Shown one piece after another: positions 16,441 to 24,767 of a stretch of DNA of 44,700 nucleotides. Made by a program: the position numbers and the translations under genes. The stretch lies in NCBI RefSeq assembly GCF_016793225.1, contig NZ_JAEUMN010000192.1, positions 1-44,700 of the forward strand, given 5' to 3'. Positions within the stretch are counted from its first letter, which is position 1, and each line of letters opens with the position of its first letter. The notes beneath the pieces were generated by a model. The model saw only the letters and a program-made list of their open reading frames with translations. It searched no databases and had not been told where the DNA came from. This stretch comes from Phenylobacterium sp. GTDB taxonomy: Bacteria > Pseudomonadota > Alphaproteobacteria > Caulobacterales > Caulobacteraceae.

Positions 16441-17594
16441 CCCTCCACCACGAAGCTCAGGCCTGCGTTCGCCTCCAGCCGCTCGACCAGCCGGCCCTGG
16501 AGCGCCGCGGCCGGGGTGAGCACGCCGCCGGGCACGTCGGGGGCGCGCACCAGAGCGATCGCGGTCTCGGCCAGCATCTTGGACGTGGAGCCGTAGCCGG
16601 GGTCCATGTCGCCCTTCACCGCCACGCGCACCTGGCGGCCGTCGCGGTCGATGCCGATGAACAGGATGTCGTAGAAGCCCGTCTCGCGCTCCTCCTTCGT
16701 GGGCCCCTCGCCCGGCTTCGGCGGGCCGCCCGGGATCGAGCCCAGGTCGGTGAAGCCGGGGCCGCCCGAGCCCGGCGCCCCCATGGCCATCTCGTCGTAG
16801 ACGAAGTCCCGGCCGTAGGGGTGGCCCATCAGCAGGTTCGAACGGTGGACGTTCTTGCTGTTGATCACCGCCATCATGAACGGCGAGACGGGGCCGACGT
16901 CCGGGTCCTCCTCCGGCGTCTGGCCGGGAGGCTGCGGCGGTCCCTCGAAGCCCGGCGTCAGGCCGAACGGGCTCATCATGATCGCCAGCAGCGACGGATC
17001 CTTCTGGATCGCCGCCATGGTGGCCGCGCCGCTGGCCGCGGTGCCGCCGGACAGGCCGCCCTTCATGCCGCGGATGCGGGCCTTCACGCGCGGGACGGCG
17101 TGCCCCAGCTTCGCCTTCGCGGTCTCCTGGCAGAACCAGACGCCGGCCTCGAACGGGATGGAGTCGAAGCCGCACGAGTGCACGATCCGCGCGCCCGACG
17201 CCTTCGCCGCGGCGTCGTGCTTGTCGATCATGGCCCGCATCCAGTTGGGTTCGCCCGACAGGTCCAGGCAGTCGGTTCCGGCCGCCACGCAGGCGGCCAC
17301 GAGCTCGTTGCCGTAGAGCTGATAGGGGCCGACGGTGGTGATCACCGCCTTCGCGCGCGCCACCATGGCGGCCAGCGACGCCGGGTCCGAGGCGTCGGCC
17401 ACGATCAGCGGCGTCCCCTTCGGCGCGCCGATCTCGTCGCGCACCGCCGCGAGCTTGTCGGCCGAGCGGCCGGCCATGGCCCACGTCACCTCGCCGCCGA
17501 CGCCGTAGCGCTTCGCCAGGTGCTCGGCCACCAGGCGGCCGGTGTAGCCGGTGGCGCCATAGACGATCAGGTCGAATTGGGCGTTGGGGTTCAT
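16437..17594 (-). CDS. saccharopine dehydrogenase-like NAD(P)-binding protein (trans-acting enoyl reductase family)
   Basis: A 385-residue protein. The N-terminal YGATGYTGRLVAEHL is a Rossmann dinucleotide motif, followed by ITTVGPYQLYGNELV and GEPNWM. This pattern matches the saccharopine dehydrogenase/trans-acting enoyl reductase family (mycobacterial Rv2449c-like). The family includes enzymes that reduce enoyl intermediates for polyketide synthases, but most bacterial members are uncharacterised. A Pro/Gly-rich stretch near 225-310 looks like a flexible insertion. A GGAGGAAC site lies 4 bases before the ATG. It is convergent with the symporter and divergent from the GH84 gene. Confidence 0.85.
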   Translation of the reverse strand: MNPNAQFDLIVYGATGYTGRLVAEHLAKRYGVGGEVTWAMAGRSADKLAAVRDEIGAPKGTPLIVADASDPASLAAMVARAKAVITTVGPYQLYGNELVAACVAAGTDCLDLSGEPNWMRAMIDKHDAAAKASGARIVHSCGFDSIPFEAGVWFCQETAKAKLGHAVPRVKARIRGMKGGLSGGTAASGAATMAAIQKDPSLLAIMMSPFGLTPGFEGPPQPPGQTPEEDPDVGPVSPFMMAVINSKNVHRSNLLMGHPYGRDFVYDEMAMGAPGSGGPGFTDLGSIPGGPPKPGEGPTKEERETGFYDILFIGIDRDGRQVRVAVKGDMDPGYGSTSKMLAETAIALVRAPDVPGGVLTPAAALQGRLVERLEANAGLSFVVEG

Positions 17595-17624
17595 GGGCGT
17601 TCCTCCGGCGACATGCGGACGGCG

Positions 17625-17652
17625 ACCTTACGAATTTACATCGTTATCGCAA
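17625..17652 (-). promoter_or_regulatory. candidate promoter of the enoyl reductase gene
   Basis: In the 81-base divergent gap the minus strand shows TTGCGA (17652-17647), a 16-base spacer and TAAGGT (17630-17625), within the only AT-rich patch nearby. This resembles a sigma70 promoter about 31 bases before the reductase ATG. The match is moderate. Confidence 0.35.
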
Positions 17653-17675
17653 CCGCCGTCGGCTAATCAGGGACC

Positions 17676-18743
17676 ATGACTCCGGAACTCGGCATCATCG
17701 AGGGCTTCTTCGGGCGGCCCTACACCTGGGACGAGCGCGCCGGGATGGTCCGCGCGCTGCAGCCGGCCGGCTACGGCTTCTACATCTATGCGCCGAAGAT
17801 CGACGGCTACCTCCGCCGGCGCTGGCGCGAACCCTATCCCGAGGCCGAGCTTGCGGCCCTGGGGGGCTTCGCGGACGCCTGCCGCGCGGCCGGCGTCCGC
17901 TTCGGCGTCGGCCTGTCGCCGTACGAGCTGTTCATGGACTTCGACGAAGCGTCCAAGGCCGCGCTCGCCGCCAAGCTGGAGCAGCTGGACAGCCTGGGCC
18001 TCGCCGACCTGGGGGTGTTCTTCGACGACATGAAGGGCGACCAGGCCGACCTCGCCGAGCGCCAGGTCGAGATCGCCCACTGGATCGCCGAGCGGAGCCG
18101 CGCCGGCCGCCTGATCGTCTGCCCCAGCTACTACACGGACGATCCCATCCTGGACCGCGTCTTCGGCCGCCGGCCCGACAACTACCTCGAGGATCTCGGC
18201 CGCGGCCTGGACCCCGCCATCCAGCTGATGTGGACCGGCGAGGAGGTGTGCGCCAAGGAGTTCTCGCCCGGCCACCTGGCGCGCGTGACCGAGCAGTTCC
18301 GACGCAAGCCGTTCCTCTGGGACAACTATCCCGTCAACGACGGCCCGCGCATGAGCCAGCACCTGCACCTGCGCGCCTTCACGGGGCGGCCCGCCGCGAT
18401 CGGGCCCCACATCGCCGCGCATGGGGTGAACACCGCCTCTCAGGCGGTGCTGTCGCGCATCCCCGCGTTGACGCTGGCCGAGAGCTACGCCCGGGGCGAG
18501 GACTACGAGTACCTCGCCGCCTTCCGCCGCGCCGCGGTGGAGGTCTGCGGCCCCGAGCTGGCGGACGCCCTGGAGCGCACGATCCTGCTGCTCGACGACA
18601 CCGGGCTGGACCGGCTCGGCGACGAGCGGCACGGCAACCTGCGGAAGCGCTTCGCCGCCTTCGACCATCCGGCCGCGCGCGAGGTCCTGGCCTGGCTCGA
18701 CGGCCACTGGCGCATCGGGACCGAGGAGCTGCAGACCCAATGA
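17676..18743 (+). CDS. minimal GH84 family beta-N-acetylglucosaminidase (O-GlcNAcase-like)
   Basis: A 355-residue protein comprising only the GH84 TIM-barrel. It begins directly with GIIEGFFGRPYTW, has FYIYAPKID at about 36-43, and the catalytic aspartate pair Asp117-Asp118 in FFDDMKGD, which in this family performs substrate-assisted hydrolysis of beta-N-acetylglucosamine. WTGEEVCAKEF and LWDNYPVNDG are further family segments. No signal peptide is seen, and the N- and C-terminal accessory domains of secreted NagJ-type enzymes are missing, so it is predicted to be cytosolic. The target could be a GlcNAc-modified protein or a muropeptide or chitin fragment. The next gene follows after 13 bases. 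Confidence 0.88.
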   Translation: MTPELGIIEGFFGRPYTWDERAGMVRALQPAGYGFYIYAPKIDGYLRRRWREPYPEAELAALGGFADACRAAGVRFGVGLSPYELFMDFDEASKAALAAKLEQLDSLGLADLGVFFDDMKGDQADLAERQVEIAHWIAERSRAGRLIVCPSYYTDDPILDRVFGRRPDNYLEDLGRGLDPAIQLMWTGEEVCAKEFSPGHLARVTEQFRRKPFLWDNYPVNDGPRMSQHLHLRAFTGRPAAIGPHIAAHGVNTASQAVLSRIPALTLAESYARGEDYEYLAAFRRAAVEVCGPELADALERTILLLDDTGLDRLGDERHGNLRKRFAAFDHPAAREVLAWLDGHWRIGTEELQTQ

Positions 18744-18756
18744 CGGGCCGGGACGG

Positions 18757-19719
18757 GTGACCACCCGGCGCACGCTTCTCACGCGCGCAGGGCTCCTGGC
18801 CGCGGGCGGCGCGGCCCTCTTCCTGGTGCGCGACCGCCTCCCCTGGCCACCGCTGGAACCCAGGTTCGCCGATGGCCGCGCCACACCCTGGCTGCCGATC
18901 CCGCGCCAGGGGCTGATCGAGGTCCCGGCGGTGGTGAACGGCCGGCGCCTGCGCGCCATCGTCGACACCGGCGCGGAGTTCACGGCCGTGGACGCCGCCT
19001 TCGCCGAGCGCGCCGGGCTCGAGCGCCCGCTGGCGGCGCCGGTGCTGGCCTACGGCGTCAGCGGACGTCCCTCGCTCGCCCACACCGTGCGGCTGGATCT
19101 GAGGCTGCCCGGCTTCGCCATCGACCGCGTGCGGGCGGCCGCCCTCGACCTGGCCGCCATCTCGGCGGCGACCGGCCGCGACTTCCAGCTCCTGATCGGA
19201 CGCGACGTGCTGTCCCGCGTCGTGCTCGAGGCGGATTTCACGCGCGACCGGGTGCGCCTCGTGGCGGCGGACCGGGCCGCGACGCCGGCGGAGGCGATGA
19301 TCCTGCCGCTGACCCCGCGCAGCGGCGCGCCCACGGTGCCCGTCGCGATCGAGGACGCCGCGCCGCTGGACCTGCTGGTGGACACCGGCGCCAGCGGCTG
19401 GATCGCCCTGTCGGAGGCGGCGGCCGCGCAGGCGGGCCTCCTGGCGCCCGGCCGCCAGGTCTCCCAGGCGCACTCGGTGGGCCTCGGCGGCCTGAGCGTC
19501 GATCGCCTGGTCACGGCGCGCCGGGTGCGATTGGGCCCGGTGACGCTGCGCGACATCGACGTGCAGATCTATTCGCCCGCCGCCCATGCGCCGGCCCCCT
19601 CGGGCCTGATCGGCCTGCGGCTCCTGCGCCGCTTCGGCATGGCCGTCGACCTGGGACGGCGGCGGCTCGTGCTGCAGACCCCGGCCCTCAGCGTCGTGTC
19701 CGGAACAAACGCCCGCTGA
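18757..19719 (+). CDS. Tat-exported two-domain retropepsin-like aspartic protease
   Basis: A 320-residue protein starting at GTG 18757. A twin-arginine type leader (TTRRTLLTRAGLLAAGGAA) is followed by two copies of a retroviral-protease-like domain. Their active-site motifs are IVDTGAEFT (Asp70) and LVDTGASGW (Asp209). Having both Asp-Thr-Gly motifs in one chain means it can form the two-lobed active site without dimerising. GRDVLSRVVLE and GLIGLRLLRRFG are the paired flap or hydrophobic-Gly elements. It belongs to the gag-polyprotein-like/PF13650 class and is likely periplasmic. The natural substrate is unknown. It is probably co-transcribed with the GH84 gene. Confidence 0.85.
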   Translation: MTTRRTLLTRAGLLAAGGAALFLVRDRLPWPPLEPRFADGRATPWLPIPRQGLIEVPAVVNGRRLRAIVDTGAEFTAVDAAFAERAGLERPLAAPVLAYGVSGRPSLAHTVRLDLRLPGFAIDRVRAAALDLAAISAATGRDFQLLIGRDVLSRVVLEADFTRDRVRLVAADRAATPAEAMILPLTPRSGAPTVPVAIEDAAPLDLLVDTGASGWIALSEAAAAQAGLLAPGRQVSQAHSVGLGGLSVDRLVTARRVRLGPVTLRDIDVQIYSPAAHAPAPSGLIGLRLLRRFGMAVDLGRRRLVLQTPALSVVSGTNAR

Positions 19720-19727
19720 GCCGGGTT
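19702..19727 (+). promoter_or_regulatory. EcfG-like (general stress) promoter for the DUF4142 gene
   Basis: GGAAC (19702-19706), a 17-base spacer and GGTT (19724-19727) resemble the alphaproteobacterial EcfG consensus GGAAC-N16/17-CGTT with one mismatch. It lies 32 bases before the lipoprotein ATG, overlapping the end of the protease gene. DUF4142 proteins are often stress-induced, which agrees. Confidence 0.5.
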
Positions 19728-19758
19728 GCTCGCCCACATTTGATCCAGGGAGAGCTTG

Positions 19759-20370
19759 ATGAAGACCCCGACCCTATTCGCGGCCGCAGCGGCCGCGCTT
19801 GCGCTGGCCGCGTGCCAGAAGACCGACAACCCGCCGGCCTCCACCGACGCGGGCACCACGAACGAGACCGTCAACGCCGCGCAGGATGCGACCAGCGCCG
19901 CCGTGGGCGCCGTGGCGGCCAACACCATGGGCCCCATGACCACGGAATCGTTCGTCACCAACGCCGCGATCAGCGACATGTACGAGGTCCAGGCCGGGCG
20001 GATCGCCCAGCAGAAGGCCCGCTCGGCGGACGTGAAGGCGTTCGGCCAGATGATGGCCACCGACCACACGGCCATGATGAACCAGATAAAGCCGCTGGCC
20101 ACCGCGGCCAACCAGACGCCGCCGACCGGCCTCGACGAGCGCCGCAAGGGCATGATCGACAACCTGAACGCGGCCTCGGCCGCCGACTTCGATCGCGTCT
20201 ACCTCAGCCAGCAGGAGGCGGCCCACAGCGAGGCGCTCGACCTCATGCGGGGCTACGCCGAGCGCGGCGACAACGCCGGGCTCAAGGACATGGCCGGGAA
20301 GGCCGTTCCCAAGATCCAGCAGCACCTCGACCGCGTGAAGCAGCTGCAGCAGGCCGGCGGCGCGACCTGA
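19759..20370 (+). CDS. DUF4142 lipoprotein
   Basis: A 203-residue lipoprotein. The lipobox LAAC places the acylated Cys at residue 19. A low-complexity Thr/Ala/Asn linker leads to a DUF4142 domain (about 60-200). This is a ferritin-like four-helix fold with NAAISDMYEVQAGRIAQQKA, the MMATDHTAMM helix and LSQQEAAHSEALDLM. The function is unknown; members are usually envelope proteins of stressed or stationary cells. The ATG at 19759 follows CAGGGAGAG. A TTG one codon earlier is also possible. A strong terminator follows at 20395. Confidence 0.88.
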   Translation: MKTPTLFAAAAAALALAACQKTDNPPASTDAGTTNETVNAAQDATSAAVGAVAANTMGPMTTESFVTNAAISDMYEVQAGRIAQQKARSADVKAFGQMMATDHTAMMNQIKPLATAANQTPPTGLDERRKGMIDNLNAASAADFDRVYLSQQEAAHSEALDLMRGYAERGDNAGLKDMAGKAVPKIQQHLDRVKQLQQAGGAT

Positions 20371-20394
20371 CGCCGGTCCTCGCTTACGGACCCG

Positions 20395-20427
20395 ACGCCC
20401 GCCGAGCGCCCGCCCGGCGGGCGTTTT
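20395..20427 (+). terminator. intrinsic terminator after the DUF4142 gene
   Basis: A perfect 10-bp stem, ACGCCCGCCG (20395-20404) with CGGCGGGCGT (20415-20424), has a 10-base loop and ends in TTTT. It lies 25 bases after the stop codon and is the clearest rho-independent terminator in the window. Confidence 0.8.
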
Positions 20428-20527
20428 CGTGTCGGCGCGCGCCCCATCACTTTGTCAGGCCCGTGGAACGAAGACCCCCGCTCGCGGGTCTCGCTGGGAC
20501 AGCCCACAGCCACCCTGGAGCCCGCCC

Positions 20528-21097
20528 GTGTCCATCGCCGACCCTGAGCTCGACGCCGCCGCCCCGAAACGCCGCAGGAAGTCGGCCGCCCCGGAAGCCC
20601 TCGCCACCGAGCCGCGGTCCTGGACCTTCGACCAGGCGGCCGCCGCGCCGCTGCACGGCGCGGCCGCGCCGCTGCCGGGGGGCGGCCAGGCGCACTTCTT
20701 CGCCGACCGCGTGCGCGCCCGGCCCGCCGTCGCGCCGCAGGTGTCCTTCATGCTGGGCCAGAACGCGATCGGCCTGGGCCTCTGGGGCCTGTTCGCGCCG
20801 GGCAGCGTCAACAGCTTCCTGGGCCTGACGAACTCGCCCGAGATCACCCGGCTGGCGTTCGGCGCGCGGGAGATGGCCACCGGCGTCACCCTCGCCTCAG
20901 ATCCCACGCGCGCCTCGGTGCTGTGGGCGCGGGTCGCCGGCGACGCCTTCGACATCGCCGTGCTGAGCCGCCTGTGCGGACCCGAGAATCCCAAGCGCGG
21001 CAACGCCCGCGTCGCCCTCGGCGTCGTGCTCGCGGTCACGGCGCTCGATCTCTTCGCGGCGGTGCGCATGAGCACCGTCAAGCGCAACTGCGTCTGA
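20528..21097 (+). CDS. small inner-membrane protein of unknown function
   Basis: A 189-residue protein. The first 80 residues are polar and Ala/Pro/Lys-rich (KRRRKSAAPEALA). The second half has three or four hydrophobic segments, including FMLGQNAIGLGLWGLFAPGS and ALGVVLAVTALDLFAAVRMS. The segment FGAREMATGVTLASD between them resembles DUF4267-type membrane proteins, but I am not sure of the family. The GTG at 20528 follows GGAG at a normal distance and is preferred over the ATG at 20429, whose extension reads through a hairpin. It precedes the alcohol dehydrogenase by 13 bases, so the two are probably one operon. Confidence 0.65.
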   Translation: MSIADPELDAAAPKRRRKSAAPEALATEPRSWTFDQAAAAPLHGAAAPLPGGGQAHFFADRVRARPAVAPQVSFMLGQNAIGLGLWGLFAPGSVNSFLGLTNSPEITRLAFGAREMATGVTLASDPTRASVLWARVAGDAFDIAVLSRLCGPENPKRGNARVALGVVLAVTALDLFAAVRMSTVKRNCV

Positions 21098-21110
21098 CCG
21101 GAGACCACGC

Positions 21111-22286
21111 ATGAAAGCCATCTGCTGGCAGGGCAAGAAGGATCTCCGCTGCGAGGTCGTGCCCGACCCCATCATCGAAGACCCGAAGGACGCCATCATC
21201 CGGGTCACCTCCACCTGCATCTGCGGGTCGGACCTGCACCTGCGCAACGGCCTGGTCCCGACCATGTGCCTGGGCGACGTGCTGGGCCACGAGCCCATGG
21301 GCGAGGTGGTCGAGGTCGGCCCCGAGGCGCGCGCGGGCGGCCTGAACGTCGGCGACCGCGTGGTCGTGCCGTTCCAGATGATCTGCGGCGAGTGCGAGCA
21401 GTGCCTGGCGGGCAACTTCTCGGTCTGCCAGGTCACCAACCGCAACGCCCACCTCGCCAAGGCCTTCTTCGGCGACACGACGGCGGGGCTGTTCGGCTAT
21501 TCGCACATCACCGGGGGCTACGCCGGCGGCCAGGCCGAGTACATGCGCGTGCCCTATGCGGCGAGCACGGTCGTCAAGGTCCCCCACACCGGCGAGGACG
21601 AGAAGTACCTGTTCCTCTCCGACATCCTGCCCACCGGCTGGCAGGCGGCGAAGTTCGCCGACATCCAGCCCTCGGACACGGTGGCGGTGTGGGGCTGCGG
21701 GCCCGTCGGCCTGTTCACGATCCAGTCGGCGATCGTGCAGGGGGCCCGCCGCGTGATCGCCATCGACGACGTGCCCGAGCGCCTGGCCGTCGCCCAGCGC
21801 CTCGGCGCCGAGATCCTCGACCGCAGCCAGGTGAACGTGATCGCCGCGCTGAAGGAGATGACCGGCGGCCACGGACCGGAGAAGTGCATCGACGCCGTCG
21901 GCATCGAGGCGCACGGGCCCACGCCGGTCCTGCAGATGATCGACCGCGTGCAGGTGGCGCTGAAGCTCGAGACCGAGCGGCCGGTGGCCCTGCGCGAGGC
22001 GATCATGGCCTGCAAGTCGGCCGGCACGGTCTCGATCCCGGGCGTCTACGGCGGGATGTCGAACATGATCCCGATGGGCGCGCTGATGAACAAGGGGCTC
22101 ACCATCCGCACCGGCCAGACGCACGTGAAGCGCTGGACGGACGATCTCCTGCAGCGCATCGACTCCGGCGAGATCGACCCGACCTTCGTCGTGACGCACA
22201 CCGAACCGCTGGGCCGCGCGCCCGAAATGTACGGCCTGTTCAACGACAAGAAGGACGGTTGCATCAAGGTGGTGCTGAAGCCTTGA
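21111..22286 (+). CDS. zinc-dependent alcohol dehydrogenase
   Basis: A 391-residue medium-chain dehydrogenase. Catalytic zinc ligands are Cys38, His60 and Glu61 (GHEP). The structural zinc loop has Cys92, Cys95, Cys98 and Cys106. The Rossmann glycine motif is VWGCGPVGL. The long insertion HLAKAFFGDTTAGLFGYSHITG and the overall length resemble the formaldehyde-dehydrogenase-like branch that is often annotated as glutathione-dependent. The substrate is not certain. Its genes commonly neighbour small membrane or cyclase-like proteins in alphaproteobacteria, as here. Confidence 0.9.
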   Translation: MKAICWQGKKDLRCEVVPDPIIEDPKDAIIRVTSTCICGSDLHLRNGLVPTMCLGDVLGHEPMGEVVEVGPEARAGGLNVGDRVVVPFQMICGECEQCLAGNFSVCQVTNRNAHLAKAFFGDTTAGLFGYSHITGGYAGGQAEYMRVPYAASTVVKVPHTGEDEKYLFLSDILPTGWQAAKFADIQPSDTVAVWGCGPVGLFTIQSAIVQGARRVIAIDDVPERLAVAQRLGAEILDRSQVNVIAALKEMTGGHGPEKCIDAVGIEAHGPTPVLQMIDRVQVALKLETERPVALREAIMACKSAGTVSIPGVYGGMSNMIPMGALMNKGLTIRTGQTHVKRWTDDLLQRIDSGEIDPTFVVTHTEPLGRAPEMYGLFNDKKDGCIKVVLKP

Positions 22287-22330
22287 CGCGCGGGGTGGAG
22301 GTCCGGCGCAACGCCGGGTAAGCCCTGGGG

Positions 22331-23566
22331 GTGAGCCCGCCCCGTCCCGGCCCGACCCCGGTTCCGCCGCCGCCCTCCGCGGCGGCGGTGCCCGTCCTGC
22401 TGCTCACGGTCATCCTGAGCCTGATCGGGTTCGGCGTGGTGATCCCGCTCCTGCCGTTCTTCGCCACGGCGTTCGACGCCGAACCCTGGCAGGTGACGCT
22501 GCTGTTCGCCGTCTATTCGGCGGGCCAGTTCGGCGGCGAGCTCTTCTTCGGCCGCCTGTCCGACCGGATCGGCCGCCGGCCCGTGCTCTTGATCACCATC
22601 GTCGCCTCGGGGCTGGGCTACCTGGCGCTCGCCTTCTCGCCGACGATCTGGATCGCCATCCTCGTCCGCGCGCTGGCGGGCTTCTTCTCCGGCAACATGT
22701 CGGTGATCCAGGGCTACATCGTCGACGTCTCGCCCGCCGCCGCCCTCCCGCACCGGCTGGGGCTGGTGGGCTCGGCGTTCAACGTGGGCTTCGTGGTGGG
22801 ACCGGCCCTGGGAGGGCTGATGGCCCAGCCCAGCCTCGGCCCCACCGGCTTCCAGCCGCCCCTGATCGTGGCCGCGGCCCTCTGCGTGGCGGCCACGATC
22901 GGGGTGATCGCGTTCGTGCGCGAGAGCCGGCATCCGCAGACCAGCGCTGGGCCGCGCGGCAACCCCTTCGAGGCCATGGGCGAGGCGTGGCGCCATCCGG
23001 TGCTGCGCCGGGCGTTCGCCACCATCTTCCTGGGCTTCTTCGCCTCGTCGTCCATGTGGTCGGTGCTGGGACTCTGGACCGAAGCGCGGTTCGGATGGGG
23101 GCCGCGCCAGGTGGGGCTCGTCATGGCGGGAACGGGCGTCGCCGCCGCGGTCACCCAGGCCGTGCTGTCGGGGATGCTGGTGCGCCGCTGGGGCGCGGGC
23201 GCGACCATCGCAGGCGGACTGGCCTTCGCATCGGTCTGCATGCTGGCCATGGCCGCCTCGCCCGTGGGCTGGATGGCGGCCCTTGCGCTGACCGCCTCGG
23301 TCGTCGGGCACTCCGTCTGGCAGCCGGCCACCACGACCCTGGTCTCGCGGTCCACGCATCCCGACCGCCAGGGCGCCGTCCTGGGTGCGGGCAGCGCCTC
23401 CGGCGCCGCGTCACGGGTGGTCGGCCCGGTTCTGGGCGGCGCGCTGTTCTCCATCGTGGGCCCCTGGGCGCCGGTGGTCGCGGCGGGGCTGTTCATGCTG
23501 CCGGCGGCCTGGCTGGGCTGGCGGGCGGCCGAGGCGCTGCGGCGGCACGGCGGCCATCCCGGCTGA
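22331..23566 (+). CDS. TetA/DHA1-type MFS efflux transporter
   Basis: A 411-residue inner-membrane protein with about 12 helices. The segment GFGVVIPLLPFFA in helix 1 and motif A GRLSDRIGRRPVL are typical of the tetracycline-resistance-like drug:H+ antiporters. GFFSGNMSVIQGYIVDVSP corresponds to helices 4-5. The substrate is unknown and this need not be a resistance gene. A GTG at 22331 is used as start; only a GGGG stretch lies before it, so initiation may be weak. The proline-rich N-terminus is unusual. Confidence 0.88.
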   Translation: MSPPRPGPTPVPPPPSAAAVPVLLLTVILSLIGFGVVIPLLPFFATAFDAEPWQVTLLFAVYSAGQFGGELFFGRLSDRIGRRPVLLITIVASGLGYLALAFSPTIWIAILVRALAGFFSGNMSVIQGYIVDVSPAAALPHRLGLVGSAFNVGFVVGPALGGLMAQPSLGPTGFQPPLIVAAALCVAATIGVIAFVRESRHPQTSAGPRGNPFEAMGEAWRHPVLRRAFATIFLGFFASSSMWSVLGLWTEARFGWGPRQVGLVMAGTGVAAAVTQAVLSGMLVRRWGAGATIAGGLAFASVCMLAMAASPVGWMAALALTASVVGHSVWQPATTTLVSRSTHPDRQGAVLGAGSASGAASRVVGPVLGGALFSIVGPWAPVVAAGLFMLPAAWLGWRAAEALRRHGGHPG

Positions 23567-23675
23567 TCCCCTTCCGCAAGACGCGGCCAAGGGCCTATGC
23601 TGCCCGCGACGGACTCGAAGATCCGGTTTGTTCCGCGGCCCGCTCGGGCGTCGCGGGACCCATAGGAGGAAGCCC

Positions 23676-24764
23676 ATGACCCGCCGCCTGGCGCTCGCCG
23701 CCCTGGCCGCCGCGATCGCGGCGGCGCCCCTCGTCATCCCCGAGGCGTCTCATGCCGCCCTTTCCGACCCGGCCGCGTACGCCAAGGGCTACAAGGCGCC
23801 GCGCAACGCCTGGGGCCAGCCCGACCTGGCCGGCGTGTGGTCGCCCGCCACGATCACGCGCCTGGAGCGGGACGCCGCGCTGGGCCAGCGGCTGGTGCTG
23901 ACCGACGCCGAGGTGAAGGCCGCCGAGAGCGCCAACGCCCAGCTGAACGCCGCCGGCGCCGCGCCGACCGACCCCAAGCTGCGCACCGAGGACCTGCCGC
24001 ACGAGTGCGGCCGCGGCTTCTCGGGCGTGAACTGCGGGTACAACAACTTCTGGGTCGATCCCGGCACGCGGGTGATGCGCGTCGGCGCCGAGGCCCGCTC
24101 GTCGATCCTGGTGTCGCCCGCGTCCGGCCGGCTGCCCATGCGACCGGAGGCGCTCGCCCGCCAGCGGGCGCAGTTCGGCAACGCGCAGGTGGGCAACTTC
24201 GACGGCCCCGAGCGCCGCCCGCTGGGCGAGCGCTGCCTCGTGGGGTTCGGCTCCACGTCCGGCCCTCCGATGCTGCCGGTGCTCTACAACAACCACTACG
24301 CCATCGCGCAGTCGCCGGACCAGGTCGCCGTGCAGATCGAGATGGTGCACGACGTGCGGGTCTTCCGGCTGAACGACCGCCACGAGCCGGCGTCGATCCG
24401 CAAGTGGATGGGCGATAGCGTCGCACGCTGGGAGGGCGAGACGCTGGTGGTCGAGACCGCCAACTTCCGCCCCGACCAGACCTTCCGGGGCGCCACGGCC
24501 GACATGCGCGTGACCGAGCGCTTCACCCGCATCTCACCGACCCAGCTCCTCTACCAGTTCCGCGTCACCGACCCGGCGACCTTCACCGAGCCGGTGGAGG
24601 GCGAGGTGGCCTGGAACCTCAGCAAGGACCAGATCTATGAGTACGCCTGCGCCGAGGGGAACTACGCGCTGCCCGGCATCCTGGCGGGCGCCCGGGAAGA
24701 GGAGCGCAAGGGCCGGGAAATGGAAGGCAACCGCGGCGAGGTGAAGGAGGAAGGCGGCGACTGA
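23676..24764 (+). CDS. secreted protein of the GQPDLxGVW family (copy 1)
   Basis: A 362-residue protein. A signal peptide (MTRRLALAALAAAIAAAPLV, ending near ASHA) precedes the conserved opening KAPRNAWGQPDLAGVWSP. Later conserved blocks are NNFWVDPGTR, FDGPERRPLGERC, LYNNHYAI, RWEGETLVVETANF, VTERFTRIS and a C-terminal EYACAEGNYALPGILAGAR. Two cysteines in the first third (ECGRGFSGVNC) are not shared with copy 2. This family is abundant in Caulobacterales, sphingomonads and acidobacteria and has no function that I know of. The ribosome site AGGAGGAAGCCC is strong. Its closest partner in the window is at 43271-44311. Confidence 0.85.
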   Translation: MTRRLALAALAAAIAAAPLVIPEASHAALSDPAAYAKGYKAPRNAWGQPDLAGVWSPATITRLERDAALGQRLVLTDAEVKAAESANAQLNAAGAAPTDPKLRTEDLPHECGRGFSGVNCGYNNFWVDPGTRVMRVGAEARSSILVSPASGRLPMRPEALARQRAQFGNAQVGNFDGPERRPLGERCLVGFGSTSGPPMLPVLYNNHYAIAQSPDQVAVQIEMVHDVRVFRLNDRHEPASIRKWMGDSVARWEGETLVVETANFRPDQTFRGATADMRVTERFTRISPTQLLYQFRVTDPATFTEPVEGEVAWNLSKDQIYEYACAEGNYALPGILAGAREEERKGREMEGNRGEVKEEGGD

Positions 24765-24767
24765 CGC

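Noticed and set aside
15442-17484. A 680-codon minus frame crossing the symporter and reductase genes
   Set aside because: Low-complexity shadow of two well-supported genes in other frames.
20465-20490. A further EcfG promoter at GGAAC 20465
   Set aside because: No CGTT-like sequence occurs 16-18 bases downstream.
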